This document shows, piece after piece, positions 51,284 to 63,129 of a stretch of 64,000 nucleotides of DNA. The number at the start of each line of letters is the position of its first letter. The first letter of the stretch is position 1. This DNA comes from Tamarix chinensis (lineage: Eukaryota; Streptophyta; Magnoliopsida; Caryophyllales; Tamaricaceae). The position numbers were made by a program, and so were the translations under genes. The notes beneath the pieces were generated by a model. The model was given only the letters and a program-made list of their open reading frames with translations. It was not told the origin of the DNA and did no database searches. Location: positions 124,113,122 to 124,177,121 of the forward strand of contig CM060172.1 of NCBI GenBank assembly GCA_030549775.1, read 5' to 3'.

Positions 51284-54200
51284 ATGGATCGTTCTTGGAT
51301 GTCTGCTAATCGTTTATCTCGAGAATATGAAAATGGAGTTGAGGAATTTATTAGGTGTGCAGTTGCTCATGTTGGAAACTATAGTAGATTTGTCTGTCCC
51401 TGCCTAAGGTGTCGTTTTGTAAAGCGAGTTAATGAATCTGAAGCTAGAGATCATTTATTCTTATATGGGATTGATAAAAATTACACTAGATGGATATGGC
51501 ATGGTGAAACGGAACATGTGGGAGCTAATGTGGAAAGTCAGGAAAATATTTTTGGGATCAATGATGGGGATCGTTTAGAAGAAATGACTCATGCTGTTGA
51601 GCAAAGAGTTCGGGATTGTCCTCAAATGTTTGATAAGTTGGTGGGTGACTCTGAAACACCCCTATATAGTGGATGTACAAAGTTCACCAGATTATCTGCT
51701 ATTTTAAAGTTGTATAATTTGAAAGCATGTAATGGTTGGACCGATAAGAGTTTCATAGCCTTATTAGAACTTGTAAAAGATATGCTTCCAAATGATAATG
51801 TGCTCCCTAGTCGCACTTACGAGGCTAAAAAGGTCCTTTCCACTATAGGTATGGATTATGAGAAGATACATGCTTGCCCTCAAGATTGTGTCTTATATCG
51901 AAATGAATATACATCTCTTGAGAGTTGCCCCGAATGCCACACATCACGATATAAAAAGCCAGGGGTTCCAGCAAAGGTTATATGGTATTTTCCAATAATA
52001 CCAAGATTTAGGCGCATCTTCAATAATCCTAAAGATGCTAAAAACTTAACATGGCACGCTGATGGAAGATTAACTGATGGCTTACTAAGACATCCCGCAG
52101 ACTTTGCACAATGGAGAATGATTAATTATCGATTCCCCGACTTTGGAGAGGAACCAAGAAACCTATGATTAGCTCTTTCTGCGGATGGAATGAATCCACA
52201 TAATTCCGGAACCCATAGTACATGGCCTGTGATTTTGGTAATTTATAACCTGCCACCATGGCTATGCATGAAACGAAAATATATGCTATTATCTCTATTA
52301 ATATCGGGACCGAAACAACCGGGAAATGACATTGATGTATATTTGGCACCTCTTGTTGAGGATTTGAGGTTGTTGTGGGATGAGGGTGTTGAATTATTTG
52401 ATTCACATCGTGAAGAGAGTTTCAACTTAAGGGCAATGTTGTTTTGTACTATCAATGATTTTCCTGCATATGGAAATTTATCTAGATATGGTGTGAAAGG
52501 ACATTATGCATGTCCTATATGTGGAGAATATACATCCTTTTGTCAATTGAAGCATGGGAAGAAGACCGTTTATCTCGGACACAGAAGATTTTTGCCAATG
52601 AACCATCCTTATCGTAGGCAAAGAAAAGCTTTTAATGGAAAACCTGAATTCCTAGGAGCTCCAGAACCATTGAGTGGCCGACAAATACTTGATAGAATAA
52701 ATGGTTTGAATGTTAAGTTTGGGAAGAAGAATAAAGCCTCAATTCCTACTAGTAGATGGAAGAAACGATCAATATTCTTTGATCTTCCATATTGGGAACA
52801 TTTATATATAAGACATTGTCTTGATGTAATGCATATTGAAAAGAATATATGTGATAATATGATTGGTACGTTACTTAATGTGCCATGGAAGACAAAAGAT
52901 GGCATCAATGCAAGACGAGACATGGTTGAGATGGGTATTCGAAGGGAATTAGCACCACAAAGGAATGGGAATCGTACTTATTTGCCACCAGCGTGTTATA
53001 CCCTTTCAAGAAAGGAGAAAATTGATTTTTGTGAGTGCTTAAAAGGAGTTAAAGTTCCAGAAGGGTTTTCCTCAAATATTAGTAACCTTGTTTCAATGAC
53101 AGATTTGAAATTGGTGGGTACGAAATCGCATGACTGTCATGTTTTGATGCAGCAACTGTTGCCGATCGCTATTCGTTCCGTACTTCCGAAACGTGTTAGA
53201 AATGCAATTACTAAGATTTGTTTTTTCTTCAAGGCATTGTGCTCTAAGGCTATTGAACCTGAAAAGTTAGATGTACTACAGAGAGATATTGTCATCATCA
53301 TGTGTCAACTTGAGATGTATTTTCCGCCTTCTTTCTTTGATTGCATGGTTCATTTGACCGTGCACTTGGTTAGGGAGGTGAAATTGTGCGGTCCCATCTA
53401 TATGCATTGGATGTACCCATTTGAGCGATTTATGAAAATATTAAAAGGGTATGTACGGAATCCATATCGACCAGAGGGGTGTATTGCGGAGAGCTACATA
53501 GTTGAGGAAGCTATTGAATTTTGCACCAATTATTTATCCAATGCTCATGCAATAGGAATTCCTAAATCTCGACATGATGGAAAAAGTGAAGGTGTGGGTA
53601 TGATGGGTAATAAGTTGATACGCATAGAGCGTGATATGTGGCAAAAAGTACACTTGTATGTTCTTCATAATACCGAAGAAGTTCAACCATATATAGAAGA
53701 ACATATGAGAATGTTACGTACTAAAAACCCATCTAGGAATGAAAAGTGGATACTAGAGCAGCATAATATATCTTTCATTGAATGGTTTTGTGATCACATT
53801 CCTCGTCAAATGACACACTCATCAAGTACTATTTCTGATACATTGAAATGGTTATCCCAAGGGCCTCGTATGGAAGTATCATCTTTCACAAGCTACTTGA
53901 TCAATGGGTATACTTTCTACACTAAGTCCCAAGATGAAAAGAGTACCATGCAGAATAGTGGGGTGACTTTGGTTGCTGAAGCATTACATATTGCTAGTGC
54001 GAAAGATAAAAATCCTATGTATGGGAATATGTCATATTATGGTGTAATCCAACAAATATGGGAGTTGAATTATACTTTCTTCACAGTTCCTGTTTTTAGT
54101 TGCATTTGGGTTGACAACAATAATGGGATTGAAGTTGATGAGTTAGGGTTCACTCTTGTTTATCTTAATAAGTTGGGCCATAAACATGATCCTTTTATAT

Positions 54201-54628
54201 TGGCATCACAAGCAAGACAAGTATTTTATATCACCGATCCTCTTGATAAGAGGAGATCTGTGGTTTTAACCACAAAGAGTAGAAATGTGCATGAAGATGA
54301 TGATTTCAATGATTCTATTTTTCAACAAGAGGCAACCTTCTCTATTATAAGAACGTCATTTTCTCGGGGTGATGACATTGATCCCAATAAAGAGGATACA
54401 TATTTGCGGCATGATCACTCTGAAGGATCATGGATTGCAGAAGAAGATACAAGTGAAAAATCACAAAAGAGAAAATCTCGTAATTCTAAGTACGAACCTT
54501 TATTTTTTTTAAGTATAACGGTGCCATATAATATTTTTTCCTCGTATAATTTGATTTACCTAAACACATTATATGATGACAAAATATTTCTCTTTTCAGA
54601 GCAAGGAGGAGATAGAAGCACAAGTTGA
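51284..54628 (+). pseudogene. TNP2-type CACTA transposase, one in-frame nonsense codon
   Basis: TNP2 (TNPD-like) is the enzyme that cuts and moves CACTA elements. The first part (51284-52168, 294 aa) starts MDRSWMSANRLSREYENGV, the Transpos_assoc N-terminal domain with a C-P-C-x-x-C motif near residue 46, and runs into the Transposase_21/TNP2 domain. After a TGA at 52166-52168 the same frame continues to 54628. That part contains YACPICGEYT, the TNP2 hallmark LDVMHIEKNICDNMIGTLL, a DUF4218-like region (HLTVHLVREVKLCGPIYMHW) and a DUF4216-like region (FSCIWVDNNNGIEVDELGFT). The context PRNL-stop-LALSADGMN suggests an Arg CGA turned into TGA. The last ~45 codons are probably intronic (donor near 54496, acceptor near 54600). 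No other disabling change is seen. Confidence 0.93.
52166..52168 (+). other. Premature TGA in the transposase
   Basis: The reading frame before and after is the same and both sides match TNP2 without a gap, so a single substitution is the simplest cause. CGA to TGA is a typical result of cytosine methylation and deamination. Confidence 0.88.
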
Positions 54629-55525
54629 GATATTACCCAATAGAGGCGTTGATGCTTGTTCTAGTATTTGGTATGTCTTTTTACCTTATTTTAATTGCTA
54701 ACTTCTTGAAATAAAAAGCTACTTAATCCTTTTATTGAATCCTTTATCATTTTCATCATTTTTCTTATACTATGTGTTTTAGAGACATGGCTTGTGATGA
54801 TGGAGATGCTTCAACTAGTGGAGGTGCTTTGACCCATGGCTCTCGTAAAAAAAGGGGGCCTACTGCATTGCAACAGGTGGCGATGAAACGATTACGAAAT
54901 GAAAAATTTAGTTTGGAATGGAACATGAGGGGGCAGACTATTTGTGCAAATGGTAAGCTATTATCTACATACATAGGAGAGTGTGCACGTAATCATGTGC
55001 CTATTAGCTATGAAACGTGGGATGAAGTACCAGTAGAAAAAAAAAAGAAATTGCATGGGAAGAAATATCGGTAAGTTGATTTACCTTAAAAAAATAAATT
55101 TAATGTTTTGTATGATTATTATACTATGACTATGATTTTGTGTAATCTGGTAGGCTGTTTTCGACATCCCTATTTATCGAAAGAAGGCAATTATTGTTCG
55201 AGTTACAAAAGCATGGAGGCAATTTAAGTCCACTTTGGGAAGAAATTTCATTTATAAGGATGATGGCACTATCCGAAAAGAGCCACCAGAAAACTATCGA
55301 ATTTTACAATCAGATTGGGATATTTTTCTAAGGAAAAAGCAGACTAATGAATATAAGGTATAATTGTATAAAACATGTATTCTTCATATCTATTTTGTTT
55401 ATATATCACTATAATTTGGATTATTATCACAAGAAAAAAGTGGAGCAATGCGAGAGCTAGCTTTGAAGAATATATACCATCACAACTTGTCTCGTAAGGG
55501 ATATGTTGGTCTCGAGCAAGAAATT

Positions 55526-56433
55526 GTAAGTGAAATTAAGAAACTTTTCTGATACATTTTATTATATCTATACTTTAAATTCTAATATTTTTTTACCTTT
55601 TCAATAAATTCACCAGTCCTCTTAATCATGACCATTAAAACCTAAATGTAAAGAATGGAGACCTTCCATGGTACAGAACTAGGATTTCAAAAACTAGAGT
55701 TGCCATTATATTCTTCAGTAGGTTGGCTTATTCCTTACATATTGATTGATTCCTAGTCACTTTCTTTGTTAACTTTCTGAGGCTGCAAACAGCTTGTACA
55801 TCCAAATCAAAGTTCTATGAACTTTGAACCTGGAGAAATTTTTTCTACCTAACTTAATTTTTTGATGGCCCTGAGTTCTTACACACATAATGAAAGCACA
55901 GCATTATATCACAGAACTAGGATACAGACCTTTCTTTTTCTTTTATTTTTTAATAGAGGAGAAGAAAAGCAAAAACTACCATATGGAAGATAAGGTATCC
56001 TTTAACAATAACAAGAAATTGAAAATGGAAACAGAAACCATTATCAGAATTATATTCTTGGGTTGTTGAGATGGGTTGTTGAGATGGCCCTTCCAAAATC
56101 CTTTTCCTTGCTGTTTGTGAGACCTATACTAGTATGTGTTTTATTGTATTCTTTTTCCAAGTAATTTAACACCATCCTAATGAGCTTAAGCATAGTGATT
56201 GTGCAGTTGTTACTGATTAAATATGCTCCCATGCCTTCCTGAAATGATTCTTCATTGGTTTTTGAATGTTAAAGCTCACCCTAAATGCTCTCATAAATAA
56301 CAAATCTTACATTAGGCATTGAAGTTTTTTGCTTATAACTGGTGCTGAAATTCTAAGTGCTGAAATGGACAAGTTTGCAAATTGCTAATTCTCTGGCTTC
56401 CCTTTTACTATTTTACCTTTTCAATAAATGTAG
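55526..56433 (+). other. Large (~0.9 kb) intron of the ULP1-type gene
   Basis: A GTAAG donor at 55526 and a TAG acceptor at 56431-56433. It is the longest intron of the gene by far. The phrase TTTTTACCTTTTCAATAAAT occurs near its 5' end and again, nearly identical, at its 3' end, so it may hold an inserted or duplicated segment of about 0.8 kb. Confidence 0.6.
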
Positions 56434-58026
56434 ATTGCAAAGAGAGGTTTGGATCCTAAAACCACTATAATAGATAGACATGTCTTATGGAAGGATGCAA
56501 GGGTCCCTAAAGATGGTACTATCACGAATGAAGCTATTAAGGAAGTAGTTGAGAAAATTGTAAGTTCTTGTTATTATATTCATTTATAAGTTTCAATTAG
56601 CCTTATCACATGTTTTGAAATATAACTCTTAGGTTTTGGTATTTGATAGAATGCATTGGAAACTTCCGAGACCAGTGAAACATTTGCATCACCTGCTAAT
56701 GATTTGCTAACTAAGGCATTGGGAACGGCCGAACATCCGGGTCGTGTTAGGACTGGTGGAGCGGGAGTTACATTGAGAGATTATTTACGCTCACAAGATG
56801 CATCTCAAACAACTTCTATGTATGAGAATATGATAGCTCGGATAAAGGAGGGGATGAAGGAAGAAATAATGAAAGAGACACAAGAGAAGATGGAAAATAA
56901 GTTGCAGGAGTGGTGGCTTAAGATTGATGTTCTCTTATCCAACAAGGGTAAGGAAGTAATTCACACGCCAGAGATGACCTCTACACCTAGTGTCAAGGGT
57001 AGTTGTTCAGATGCACGTTTTGTTGATCTACCAGAGGTATATGTCTACCTTTTATATTGAAATTTCTATAATATTATTTTATTAGATACCATACAAATAA
57101 ACTCATAGCTTTTTATATGGCATGATTCATATTCTTATTCTTTTGACTAGCATAATAGATAAGCCAAAATAATCTCTCATTATCATTATATAGATAAGAT
57201 AAATGATTTGTGTCTAATTTTATAGGGGGAGATACCGTGTTTGTTATTGGTAAGTAACCCAAATCGACTAGTGGCAATAGGAAGAGTATGTATACGCCAT
57301 GGAATTGAAACTGTCATGCTACACAATAAACCTTTGGATGACAAGTATATGAAAGTTGTTGTTGAGGTTTCTTTGGATGATGATGCTCCATTGCCTGTGC
57401 CAAATGATGAAGCTGGTATGTATAAAGTCCAGCATGCACTCTCCTCTTACGTTGCATGGCCTAAAGCTCTAGTAGATCTCAATGTTGAGGTAAGTATTAA
57501 TTAATATTTCAAATAAATTATTTTTAGATCATGCTAATATGGCTTCTCATGTATTATTTTTTGTGATGGTTGTACTATAAAGCGTACACCACACCTTAAT
57601 CAGGATACACTACACCCTAATCAGATTGAACCACAACCTTCACAACATAAAAAACCTTTACCAACTAAGAAGAAAAGGGTAAATGCTATGAAACCTGTTT
57701 CTAAGTCAGCAAAGGGTCAGCCTAAGCCACAATTCTCAAGTTCTATCACTTTGGGGAAAAAGTGCATCAACTTGAGGATGTTGAAAGGTTATGTCGATGG
57801 AATGGAATTTTCAGATTCGATCATAATTCCATGTCCTAAAGCAGTTATGTTCCATGAATATGATATTCTGATCGATCGTGAATGTATCAATATAGTTCAT
57901 AATAGAGGCAAAGTTGATAACTCAATTATGGAAGCATATAACAAGTGAGTATCATGAATTAATTGTATATAATTTAATATGTTTAATTATGTATGTATTG
58001 TCACATGTTAATATATTTCTATACAG

Positions 58027-58936
58027 GATAATATTTGAAAAGTGTGAGCGTGATGGGATATCTATTGTTGGGCTATTGTGTCCAAATATGATTTCGAGTT
58101 ATAATGACAAACTACAGGATCGAGCACGATATCTAGCAGATGTTTTTTGTGCACATCCTCAAAAGAAATTATTTTTTGCTCCATACGTTCAAAAGTAAGA
58201 ATTTAAATTTATGTAATATATTAATGAAATTTTTTTTTATTACTAAACATGTAATCTCTTGAATTGCAGGGATCATTGGATACTTTTTATAGTTTATCCT
58301 TCATGCCAAATGTGTTATTGGCTCGACTCTATGCATGGTCCTGTATATGATGAAGTCATACAAATTGTGAATATGTAAGATGTTTGAAATTCCAAGTATC
58401 TATTTATGTATACATATAGTTTCAGTTATGTTTTATATAACCTACATTTCATATGATATACTATTCTTTTATGTTGGAGCAGGGCTATGAGAATGTATCA
58501 GGCTAATAAAGGGTTTAGGACAACAAGTGTAATAAAGTGGGAGATAGTTGATGAGGTATTAACTAATTGGAGTCTAAAGTAATATATTATTTCTATTATG
58601 AAAATGATATCATATTATGCAAGTTTCTTATACTCTAATGTATTTTATTTTGACTCATAGTGTCCTAACCAGCCAAATGGGATAGATTGTGGATATTATG
58701 TCATGAGGTTCATGAAAGAGATTGTATCTGAGATGAAAACCCAACCTCAAATTCCAAAGAAAGTAAGTTTATTCTTTGAAGCTGTAAAGAATTCTTACTC
58801 ATGGATATTAACTAAAAAAATGTGAATTAATTTTGCAGTATTATCCGTTATATGGTGGTCGATGTTACACAATGAAGAAATTGATGAAGTTCGAGAGGAA
58901 TGGGCCTCCATGGTTATTACTCATTTGAATACGTAG
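58027..58936 (+). CDS. Ulp1/C48 cysteine protease domain exons
   Basis: Ulp1-family enzymes cut SUMO from its targets. The His-Asp-Gln-Cys set is in the expected order across three exons: DHWILF (about 58271), WLDSMH (about 58320), CPNQPNGIDCGYY (58661-58699). Intron phases agree through exons 7 to 12. The closing motif of the family (EEIDEVREEWA-like) is present, but one base out of frame after a deletion near 58870. The loss lies beyond the catalytic cysteine, so catalytic function might survive. Confidence 0.85.
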
Positions 58937-59512
58937 CAGGTAAAGATATGATAGAAAAATGCAAAAGCAGATGATGGCATCCTTTTTGTGCCACTTTCTT
59001 GATATATTTTTTGTCTACTATCATGAAGAAAAATGAGCTGATTTGTTTAGTTTCTTATGATTGTCCTTGTTCCTTGATATAAATATTAAGAATAATAATA
59101 ATAGTATTAGGAGGGCATTTTGGTGTTCTAATTAGAAACACTGAATTAATTGACGAGGAAACTGATAGATATCATCCACTTATTAGAACAGTTGCTGGAA
59201 TAGAATGTGGCTTATGTTTTATTTTATGTGAGGTGAAGTTAGCTAATTTTATTTGATTCCGTTGTTTGGTTTTGAATGTGTCATGAAGCCAATTGTTAAC
59301 TATTAATAGGGATGAAAAGCCATACAATTTAGGCATGAGTCAGAATTGCTGGGGCACAATTGCTCAATACTCGCTTTGTAGGATGCATTTGTTGAAAGTA
59401 TTGACCCCTTGATTTGATGCATTTTAGCTGCTTACATGTGTGTGCTTTTTTGAGTGTTGAGATTTGAGTTTTTGGCCTGATTTTTCATTGCCTGTTCTGA
59501 TTGATATATCAG

Positions 59513-60735
59513 CACAATGTATATTGTGGAGAGGTTTTCTGGGGATGCTGAGAAAATAGCTCCTTTTGCTGCCAAGTTTGAGCATCGACTATTTATGGAG
59601 GCCATGTCCAAGGTAGCTCCCTTTCATATGCATTTAAAACTTGAGATCTTTACCAAGCTTTCAGTGGGTGATCACTATCTCTTCCTTGGGATGTAGGACC
59701 TTAAGATGACTGTAATTTGTTGAGGTCCCCTTTATCCTCCATAGTTTTTTTCTTTCTTTTTATGTAAAATTGGCACCCTACATGTGGCATATTTTCATCT
59801 TGTAAATATAAATTATTTATTGAGCTTTATTGTTAATTGAGTATGCTGCTTCCTTGATAATTTCAGGAGGAGTACATGAACCAGCATACGTTTTCTTCTA
59901 GGATGCAGAATATGATCAGCTATGAGTATCATACTAAATATGCTTTGCCAGTGAATCCTGGTTCTGACTATTTCAGAGCTACAAGTGCTGCCTGTAGTCC
60001 ATTGACCACCAATGGTCAACAATGTTGCTTGCCATGTTCCTCATTGAACTCCATGACTGGTAAATTTAATTATTACATTTTGGTTTTCTACTTTAATGAT
60101 TCTCTTGTTTACTCTATTGCTGTATCTCATTATTTGCCAATCATTTGATGACAGGTTCACAGAAGAGTGCATGCAGTCAAGGAGCTGGTGTTTTTCCGGA
60201 GGGGAGGAATCAAAGACTTGAAAATATTTCACCATCCAAATCTAACGAACTTTCCATATGTCAAATCGGTTCTGCAAGGGAGGGTTTCTCTGATCAGCCT
60301 TTGAATACTGGTTCTGATTGTTCCAGAGCTACCAGTGTTGCCTGTAATCTGGTGAACACTGATAGTCTGCAATGTTGCTTGCCAGGTTCCTCTTTGAAGT
60401 CCATGGCTGGTAAATCGAATTATTGTATTTTGCTTTTCCATGACATACTTGATTACTTTATTCTAGTGTCCCCTTATTTGACAATTATTTGATCACAGGA
60501 GCAAAAAACAGTGAGTATAGACTAGAAGTTGGCAAGTCATGGACTGGGAGGAAGCGAAAACATGACATTATTTCACCATCTAATGAGCAGTTCATAACTG
60601 GTAAATGCTCTAAGTGGCAAGATATTTCTGATATTCAACCTGTTGATAGTGGGCCTACATTTTCTGGAAGCATTTTACGTTATGAGTCTGAGCCATCAGA
60701 TGGTGGTCCTATAGAATCACAATATGTGGTTGAAG
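59513..60735 (+). pseudogene. Captured host gene fragment with KIX-like (MED15-like) domain
   Basis: Four exons with GT-AG borders and matching phases: 59513-59612, 59867-60059, 60155-60409 and 60499-60735. The start reads KIAPFAAKFEHRLFMEAMSK then EEYMN, which fits the second half of a KIX domain (pattern IAxxFExxIxxxA...Y). KIX domains of MED15-like coactivators bind transcription activators. Later exons are Ser/Gly-rich without a known domain. Exons 2 and 3 share GSDxxRATSxAC and QCCLP-SSL-SM with similar introns, indicating a tandem duplication. The N-terminal part of any host protein is missing. The KIX call is by pattern only. Confidence 0.6.
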
Positions 60736-61077
60736 GTATGATTTCTTGTTGATGATAACACACTGAAGTACTAGATCTTGATTGCACATGACACATGCTT
60801 GATTCATTATATGGATGCATACTTAATTCTCAAAGATAAATAGAATTTGTTTGCTGTAAAAAAATATAAATAGTATTCATTTTGTGAACGAATGGCAAAG
60901 ATGAATTTGATCCATAGTTTGTAACAGAATCCAGAGTTCTTACAAATACATAAATGATATTTTACTGCATATTATTAACAAAATCAAACAACCATCTATA
61001 ATGGCCACAATTGTAATGCCTTTGAAAAAATAGACACAATTATACTAGAGCTGGTAAAAGTTGCCCCGACCTATTTT

Positions 61078-61191
61078 GAGTGAAACCAACCCTCCAAAAC
61101 CAGTGTTTGCTCTTGCTGCTCAGTGTTTGGCTCCTTCTAGTTCTGAGGTGACTGAAAGGATAGAGAGTATACAAAAGCATATGGCTGCAGG
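61078..61191 (+). pseudogene. Possible further exon of a captured gene
   Basis: A stretch ending EVTERIESIQKHMAAG before a GTATAT donor reads like a coding exon. The source gene is not recognised. It may continue the KIX-like fragment, since the donor is followed by AT-rich DNA resembling the introns there. Confidence 0.3.
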
Positions 61192-61743
61192 TATATCACC
61201 TTCCTATATGATGTTTCTTCTCCTTGAATTGTATGATCTCTGGATTATCTGTTTGATTACTGTGTCACCTTATCTTATTATGTGTGTGACTATCAGATAT
61301 GTATTTTGACATTTCTTTTGTTTTTAACTATTGAAGACTGTAGTGCAATTCTTGATAGGGGCATTGCAAAACGATGACCCTGGCAAAATAGACAACCATA
61401 TCAAATCAACCAGCTTCGTCCATCACGAAGGAATATGTCTGGTGACACAGATGTGGACCACAAATAGCACGTACTAGAAGGCAGTGAACACCGAAAACAA
61501 ACTGTCACAACGGAAATTTTCAAAAGAAGCCCTCTAAACAACCAAGAATGGTGCAAGGGCTTTAACCAGGAATTGATTGCTATCTACAACAACAGAACAC
61601 CAAATGAAGGTCAGACATCCTAGCTCACCGCATTTAAGCACATGTTGCTTGCTAGCTTATATTCTATGGTGCTGTGTTGGCCCTTTTATAAATTGGCCTT
61701 GAGTACCAATACACCAAAGCAAAAAATAAAAGGAATGCATTAC

Positions 61744-62079
61744 CTTCTCTCCCGCTGCAAGAAGAAATCCAGCCAGATTATAGGCATAGCCAACGCAGTG
61801 TGTGCCAATGGGGCTTTGTAAGCTTCCCATGGTATCATAGATTGCCATGCTTGGAGTCAGCTACAAAATGAGCGGATCCTTAGGATAAATAGCCAATAAG
61901 GCAGAAAAACAAAAAGTACCAGTGTCCCACAGAAATCTCACATCTCCACCAGGACCGTTGATATACATATACAACCTCTTGGACGAATCAATACTGTCTA
62001 AATACAACATTGTGGCTAGTATCTGATTGCTGAATTCTTCATCTATGTGTTGTCCAATGAAGATGACACGTTCACGATA
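61744..62079 (-). pseudogene. CLPR2: Captured CLPR2 fragment (plastid Clp protease subunit), antisense
   Basis: CLPR2 is a non-proteolytic subunit of the chloroplast Clp core. Two exons lie on minus: 62079-61942 (46 codons) with [19 protein letters not shown] and [10 protein letters not shown], and 61860-61744 (39 codons) with LTPSMAIYDTM and THCVGYAYNLAGFLLAAGEK. The intron between them (61941-61861) has intact GT and AG. An acceptor CAG precedes exon 1 and a GTAATG donor follows exon 2. Introns are retained, so capture was from genomic DNA, not from mRNA. No stops interrupt these exons. The chloroplast transit peptide and the C-terminal half are missing. Confidence 0.9.
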
Positions 62080-62719
62080 CTGCACAGACATAGAAACAAC
62101 TTCAGAATGATACCAGAAAAGGGAGAATGCAAAGCCTCCCAGGGAAGGCAAGCATTTGAACATGCAGACCCATCGAAAGATCTTAGTAGAGTCAGGGGCA
62201 TGAAATTGCAATATAAGCTACTAGCCATGTCCTTGATCAAACAGATCCATGTTTACTCTCCCCCCCCCTCTTCAAAATGACCTGAGGAGGGTGTCCTTGA
62301 CTGTTGATCCAGCTGAGCTTCTGGGGTTCATTTTCAAGGAAAATAGCTCAAGTCTAAAGAATTTTAATACATTATGCTAGTAATATATGCATACCAGCAC
62401 CACAAAGTCAGAAATGTCATCCTTTAGTATAGTGATAACTATGAAGTGCAGGATAATTGAACTAAGAGAAAAGTACAGATTAACAAATTTCAGAAGTATT
62501 AGGAAAGAAAACATAAAATAGACAACTTAAACAAAAATAATGACTGAAAATAGGCCACAAAGTGGTTGCTGCTGTGTTGATTAAATGCCTCAGGACCCTT
62601 GTTGATTCAAGATATTGAATGCTTGAATAAATTTTACCTTGGATAAGGGCTCTTGATGTGTGCTTAGAACAATAGCCAATTCATCACAATTTTCCTCACT
62701 TGGGTTTTATTTCCTTGCA

Positions 62720-62886
62720 GATAATTTTGAGCAGGTTGGGATTTGGGGCATGGACTTGACATTCTTCCCCATCATAGAACACTGTTATATGCTGAGAAAC
62801 ATAGGTGGTGAAACTATTGCTGGATTCAGGTTCAAAAGATGGAACAACTTTGTGTGGTTAAGGATCTACCAGCACATGAAATTGTG
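62720..62886 (+). pseudogene. Unrecognised exon-like frame near the right end
   Basis: After a CAG acceptor (near 62719) an open frame reads NFEQVGIWGMDLTFFPIIEH and ends QHMKL-stop. Codon use and the acceptor suggest a captured or element exon, but no family is recognised. Confidence 0.35.
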
Positions 62887-63129
62887 ATTTATGTGTAGTC
62901 TTATTTTATATATCTATATATCAAGTTTAGGTTGTATATAATTGATTGTGAATATAACATGTTTTGGATATCGTATGGATTGTATATAGATGGTTTTGGA
63001 TATAATGAAGCAGGTTCATGTTATATATAACCGATTGCGTATAAAGTAGGTTCAGGTTGAATGAAACCGATTGCGTACAAAGCATGTTCAGGTTGAAAAT
63101 ACAAACGTATATATAGCGGGTTTTGAATA

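Larger units (their letters stand above)
54783..58936 (+). pseudogene. Second CACTA gene: Transposase_24-like plus DUF8039-like plus Ulp1/C48 protease
   Basis: Exons inferred from GT-AG sites: 54783-55070, 55154-55357, 55441-55525, 56434-56559, 56650-57036, 57226-57489, 57583-57944, 58027-58194, 58270-58374, 58483-58555, 58661-58762 and 58839-58936. The N-terminal part has KAWRQFKSTLGRNF, NLSRKGYVGLE, HVLWKDARVPKDG and LGTAEHPGRVR, typical of plant Transposase_24 proteins. Exon 6 resembles DUF8039 (ending SYVAWPKALVDLN). The C-terminal part is a C48 SUMO protease domain with catalytic His in DHW, Asp in WLDSMH, Gln in PNQPN and Cys in GIDCGYY. Exon phases fail at the first two junctions, so indels or unrecognised splice sites exist there. 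A one-base deletion near 58870 shifts the last ~22 codons. Whether this gene is spliced to TNP2 is unknown. Confidence 0.85.

Noticed and set aside
61861..62211. A continuous 116-codon CLPR-like gene
   Set aside because: The frame runs through introns; only 61942-62079 is exon, with splice sites at both ends.
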